64,000 nucleotides of DNA. It comes from Sphingopyxis indica (GTDB taxonomy: Bacteria > Pseudomonadota > Alphaproteobacteria > Sphingomonadales > Sphingomonadaceae). The first letter of the stretch is position 1. Each line of letters begins with the position of its first letter. The position numbers and the translations under genes are program-made. Under the pieces are notes generated by a model. The model searched no databases, had not been told where the DNA came from, and saw nothing but the letters and a program-made list of their open reading frames with translations. Positions 59,401 to 64,000 of this stretch are shown in pieces. Location of the stretch: contig NZ_FZPA01000006.1 in assembly GCF_900188185.1 (NCBI RefSeq), positions 151,980 through 215,979 of the forward strand, written 5' to 3'.

Positions 59401-59850
59401 TCACGCATCGCCCTTCAGCAGCTCGCGGCGATAGACGCGGCTCCACACGACGCTCGCCGCGACCGCGATCACGAAAGCGATTCCCGCGATGCCGAATTTG
59501 GTGGCGAGCGACAGCCCCGCCTCGCGCGCGTGGATTTCGCCGAACATCGCCGCGAGCAGCGCGCCGAGCAGCGCGAGCGTCACCGGCAACGTCGCGCCCT
59601 TGCGATAGCCGTTGACGAACAGCCCATAGCGCCGCCGGTCGTCGGCGACGAGCAGCACCACCGCGAGCATCGCGCCGAGCAGCAACAGTCCTTGCCACGG
59701 CGAACCAAGACCGAGGCCGAGTATCAAGGTTGCCATGATCGTCCCGAAGGCGACGTGGCGCCACGGCGGGCAATAGGTCGCTTTCAGCGCGAGCGCGCGC
59801 TGCGCATCGTCGATGCCGTCGAGCGCGGCGCGGGCTTCCATCGGGTTCAT
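59401..59850 (-). CDS. Membrane protein of unknown function, partner of the winged-helix regulator
   Basis: A 149-residue protein with an N-terminal amphipathic segment (ARAALDGIDDAQRALALKATYCPP) and four hydrophobic helices (FGTIMATLILGLGLGSP, LLLLGAMLAVVLLV, LPVTLALLGALLAAMFG, FGIAGIAFVIAVAASVVW). No enzyme motif was found. GGAG lies upstream of the ATG at 59850. The location between the operator cluster and the regulator gene suggests that it is the regulated target, perhaps an envelope-stress or copy-type function; this is open. Confidence 0.75.
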   Translation of the reverse strand: MNPMEARAALDGIDDAQRALALKATYCPPWRHVAFGTIMATLILGLGLGSPWQGLLLLGAMLAVVLLVADDRRRYGLFVNGYRKGATLPVTLALLGALLAAMFGEIHAREAGLSLATKFGIAGIAFVIAVAASVVWSRVYRRELLKGDA

Positions 59851-59866
59851 GGCTCGGGCTCCTTCT

Positions 59867-59883
59867 CTTTCCGATATGGAAAG
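59867..59883. promoter_or_regulatory. Operator repeat 1 (CTTTCC-N5-GGAAAG)
   Basis: Perfect inverted repeat CTTTCC-GATAT-GGAAAG, 16 bp upstream of the membrane-protein start. Confidence 0.7.
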
Positions 59884-59895
59884 CGATAGGCCTCG

Positions 59896-59912
59896 CTTTC
59901 CGATTCGGCAAG
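59896..59912. promoter_or_regulatory. Operator repeat 2
   Basis: CTTTCC-GATTC-GGCAAG, one mismatch in the right arm, centre 29 bp from repeat 1. Confidence 0.6.
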
Positions 59913-59918
59913 TGATAA

Positions 59919-59935
59919 TTTTCCATCTTGGAAAG
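59919..59935. promoter_or_regulatory. Operator repeat 3
   Basis: TTTTCC-ATCTT-GGAAAG, one mismatch in the left arm, centre 23 bp from repeat 2. Confidence 0.65.
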
Positions 59936-60004
59936 TGGCACCCTCCCTTTGCTCCCACACCCGCCCCCCTTTCACTCGCCGCCCACATCGCCTATGCTCG
60001 CCCG

Positions 60005-60098
60005 CATCCCCGGGGAGCCTGTGTGCAGAAACAGGTTGAGAGCGGAACAGCCCGCGACCCGTCGAACCTGATCCCGGTAATACGGGCGGAGGGAGGGA
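60005..60098 (+). promoter_or_regulatory. TPP riboswitch (THI element)
   Basis: The conserved TPP-sensing core is present in order: CGGGGAGCC, TGAGA (60037-60041), GACCC, CGAACCTGATC (60063-60073), GGTAATAC and GGCGGAGGGA near 60086-60094. The 3' strand of P1 runs into GGAGGGAGGGAG, which is also the Shine-Dalgarno of the ATG at 60104. Ligand binding would therefore hide the ribosome binding site. It precedes a small ORF, a membrane protein and thiC. Confidence 0.93.
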
Positions 60099-60103
60099 GC
60101 GCG

Positions 60104-60159
60104 ATGGCACCACCGGACCGCAGACCCGCTCCCCCCGCCCGCAGGAAGGAGCGCGCGTG

Positions 60160-60160
<1 letters not shown>
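60104..60160 (+). CDS. Possible 18-residue leader peptide under the TPP riboswitch
   Basis: A short frame [18 protein letters not shown] whose Shine-Dalgarno is the riboswitch P1 strand and whose TGA shares its A with the ATG of the next gene (TGATG). It is rich in Pro and Arg, which stall ribosomes. It may only be a coupling device that passes riboswitch control on to the membrane-protein gene. Without conservation data it is weakly supported as a true peptide. Confidence 0.4.
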
Positions 60161-62479
<2,319 letters not shown>

Positions 62480-62520
62480 TTTAAACCCAAGCCCGATGGG
62501 CTGTCTCAATTCCGACTTGC

Positions 62521-62538
62521 GATCCTATAATTAAGTTG
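62521..62538 (+). repeat. Direct repeat, left copy, flanking the AT-rich methyltransferase pair
   Basis: GATCC-TAT-AATTAAGTTG just before the methyltransferase start. The right copy is at 63912-63928. Confidence 0.5.
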
Positions 62539-62551
62539 CTCTGATGCTAAC

Positions 62552-63493
62552 ATGAACGCCCATAGCCCTATCGAGCTAAAAGTTTCCACGGCACAAAGCG
62601 CCTTATTTCATGGCGACGCGTTTGCGCTCGTTGAACAGCTACCTGCTTCAAGTCTAGATTTAGTCATATCCTCCCCGCCCTATAATATAGGGAAAGAGTA
62701 CGAGCGAGGCATGTTTTCATCTTTGGACGCATACAAAGAGAAAATGGAAACCTTGATCGAGTCTCTATCATCTAAGCTCAAGGATACGGGAAGTGTATGC
62801 TGGCAGATTGGAAATCACGTAAAGGATGGAAGTGTAACGCCTCTTGATTATATATTTTTTGAGATTTTCCAGAGGCACAATTTCATCCTAAGAAACAGAA
62901 TAATATGGAGATTCAACTTTGGACTTAATGCGCGCAAGCGCTTTTCAGGTCGGTACGAAACTCTACTCTGGTTCACTAAGGGCAGCGATTATAAATTCAA
63001 CTTGGACCCCGTTCGGGTTCCGCAGATATATCCCGGAAAGACAAAAAGGACAGAGCAAGGCTATAAGCCTAGTGGAAATCCAAAAGGGAAAAATCCCTCC
63101 GATTTTTGGGAATTTGACGCGAAACAATCCTTTGAGGGACAGCCTGTTTGGGATTTCCCAAATGTGAAGGCAAACCACCCGGAGAAGACAATTCATCCAT
63201 GCCAGTTCCCCAATGAGGTAGCTGATCGCTGCATACTTGCCTTGACTGAAATAGGCGACACGGTACTAGATCCGTTCGCAGGTGTAGGAACAGTGGTTTC
63301 TTGTGCGGAAGCAAGATCCCGGGTTGGGATTGGCTTCGAATTTGATCCGCGTTATCTTATGCTTGCAAATGAACGGTTAGAACAAGCTCGACTGGGGGAA
63401 TTAGTCGTGCGACAGTCTGGCAGGCTGCCTCGTCGGCCCAACGGCAATGAAAAAGTCGCTCAAGTCCCGCAGGAATGGCTCGACTTGGGATGA
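62552..63493 (+). CDS. Site-specific DNA methyltransferase (N4/N6, beta-type order)
   Basis: A 313-residue DNA methyltransferase (PF01555). The catalytic motif IV LVISSPPYNIG comes first (residues 38-48) and the SAM motif I VLDPFAGVGTV late (about residue 240), the beta-class order. The SPPY form is typical of N4-cytosine enzymes, though N6-adenine cannot be excluded. Other motifs are RNRIIWRFNFG and FSGRYETLLWFTKG, both common in this family, and a target-recognition segment lies between them. The gene is AT-rich and lacks the codon style of its neighbours, so it was acquired recently. It is followed 6 bp later by a small gene that may encode the matching nuclease. Confidence 0.88.
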   Translation: MNAHSPIELKVSTAQSALFHGDAFALVEQLPASSLDLVISSPPYNIGKEYERGMFSSLDAYKEKMETLIESLSSKLKDTGSVCWQIGNHVKDGSVTPLDYIFFEIFQRHNFILRNRIIWRFNFGLNARKRFSGRYETLLWFTKGSDYKFNLDPVRVPQIYPGKTKRTEQGYKPSGNPKGKNPSDFWEFDAKQSFEGQPVWDFPNVKANHPEKTIHPCQFPNEVADRCILALTEIGDTVLDPFAGVGTVVSCAEARSRVGIGFEFDPRYLMLANERLEQARLGELVVRQSGRLPRRPNGNEKVAQVPQEWLDLG

Positions 63494-63499
63494 AGCAGT

Positions 63500-63913
63500 A
63501 TGGCGAAGCAAAAGAGCAAGCTTAGCCCGGAAGAACGAAAAAAGAGAGCAAAGGAGCGAGCGTTTAAACGCCAAGCCCGCTCGATTTTTCAGAAATGTGG
63601 CTTTGCACGTGTAGCTGACGCCGCCGATAAAGAATTCACATACGGATCTCTGACGACTGATTTCGATGACGTATTCGTCCACGAAAATCTAATCGTATTT
63701 GCTGAATACACCCTCAGCAATGAATCTGGAACGGGCGAACACTTTAAAAATAAGGCCCACGTCTACAAGAACATATTCGACACCCCGAAGAACTTTATCG
63801 AATTTTTTCGGGAAAAATTTGCTGCGCTAGATAAGCAAATTTCGAAAAATTATCATAAAGACCAACTTATTATGAGGGTCGTATATTTCTCAGAGCATGA
63901 GGTTAGAGCCTGA
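63500..63913 (+). CDS. Putative restriction-like protein, possibly truncated
   Basis: A 137-residue AT-rich gene directly after the methyltransferase gene. The N-terminus is Lys/Arg-rich (KLSPEERKKRAKERAFKR); a PD-(D/E)XK-like pattern may be present in LTTDFDDVFVHENLIVFAEYTL (Asp, then Glu-X-Thr two strands later). No catalytic Lys is obvious. It is short for most restriction enzymes, and its stop codon falls exactly at the right direct repeat, so it may be the N-terminal piece of a longer protein. Function is inferred from position. Confidence 0.5.
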   Translation: MAKQKSKLSPEERKKRAKERAFKRQARSIFQKCGFARVADAADKEFTYGSLTTDFDDVFVHENLIVFAEYTLSNESGTGEHFKNKAHVYKNIFDTPKNFIEFFREKFAALDKQISKNYHKDQLIMRVVYFSEHEVRA

Positions 63914-63928
63914 TCCGAAATTAAGTTG
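63912..63928 (+). repeat. Direct repeat, right copy
   Basis: GATCC-GA-AATTAAGTTG at the 3' end of the putative restriction gene, matching the left copy at 62521-62538 at both ends. Beyond it (63929-64000) no gene is visible. Confidence 0.5.
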
Positions 63929-64000
63929 AGTGGTGTCAGCGGGTTAGCTTGACGCGCGCCCAAGTCGTTGATTCAGCGGTTTTGCAACGAACCAAAGGAA

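Noticed and set aside
62490..62502. AGCCC-GAT-GGGCT hairpin after thiC as terminator
   Set aside because: Short stem and no T-run; support is too weak.

Overview
The window is a contiguous piece of a high-GC alphaproteobacterial chromosome. Gene content and order point to the Sphingomonadaceae, most likely a Sphingopyxis-like organism: a TonB-dependent receptor, many DUF-type lipoproteins and envelope proteins, weak Shine-Dalgarno use, the alphaproteobacterial order rne / amidase / mrcA / prfB, and DUF3576 / leuS / lptE / holA. This assignment rests on recognising families by eye, not on a database search. Only the last 1.5 kb (about 62.5-63.9 kb) has clearly different, AT-rich composition.

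Layout. 0-9 kb: the end of pheT, a tRNA-Gly(CCC), an S41 lipoprotein protease, a ppx/gppA-rlmE pair, a glycine-zipper envelope protein, rpmB, tadA, a sirtuin, dapB and nth. 9-11.6 kb: an OmpA-like protein and an M20 peptidase. 11.7-20.2 kb: a catabolic-looking accessory cluster with a TetR regulator and clean operator, a Rieske oxygenase, two FAD oxidoreductases, an APC permease and a TonB-dependent receptor. 20.3-28 kb: a TPR-sulfotransferase, an unusual DsbA fusion, an M48 protease and RNase E. 28.6-37.5 kb: amidase, mrcA and prfB, interrupted by a three-gene cassette (FAD lactone oxidase, D-threonine-aldolase-like enzyme, TetR) bracketed by palindromic elements. 37.6-41.1 kb: one minus-strand run ccdA-ccdB-coaBC-dut-thiF-dsrE with overlapping genes. 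41-49 kb: corA, yggS, a ThiE-like gene, DUF3576, leuS, lptE and holA. 49-56 kb: an antiporter, an HxlR/thioesterase divergon, relBE, dxs and a MipA-like porin. 56-60 kb: a 24-codon mini-gene with its own terminator, a small DMT protein, a flavin monooxygenase, and a winged-helix regulator/membrane-protein pair with three operator copies. 60-62.5 kb: a TPP riboswitch, a membrane protein and thiC. 62.5-64 kb: a DNA methyltransferase and a putative restriction-like partner.

A recurring feature is a set of about 75-160 bp imperfect palindromes. At least four sequence families occur twice each within the 64 kb. They sit in intergenic gaps, over stop codons, next to or inside a ribosome binding site, and in one case in frame inside coaBC, where the element encodes part of the linker between the two enzyme domains.

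No rRNA, CRISPR array, transposase, integrase or prophage gene was seen. The strongest candidates for something undescribed are the coding palindrome in coaBC, the TPP-riboswitch operon that places an 18-codon leader ORF and an uncharacterised four-helix membrane protein ahead of thiC, and the free-standing 24-codon mini-gene with a near-perfect Shine-Dalgarno.
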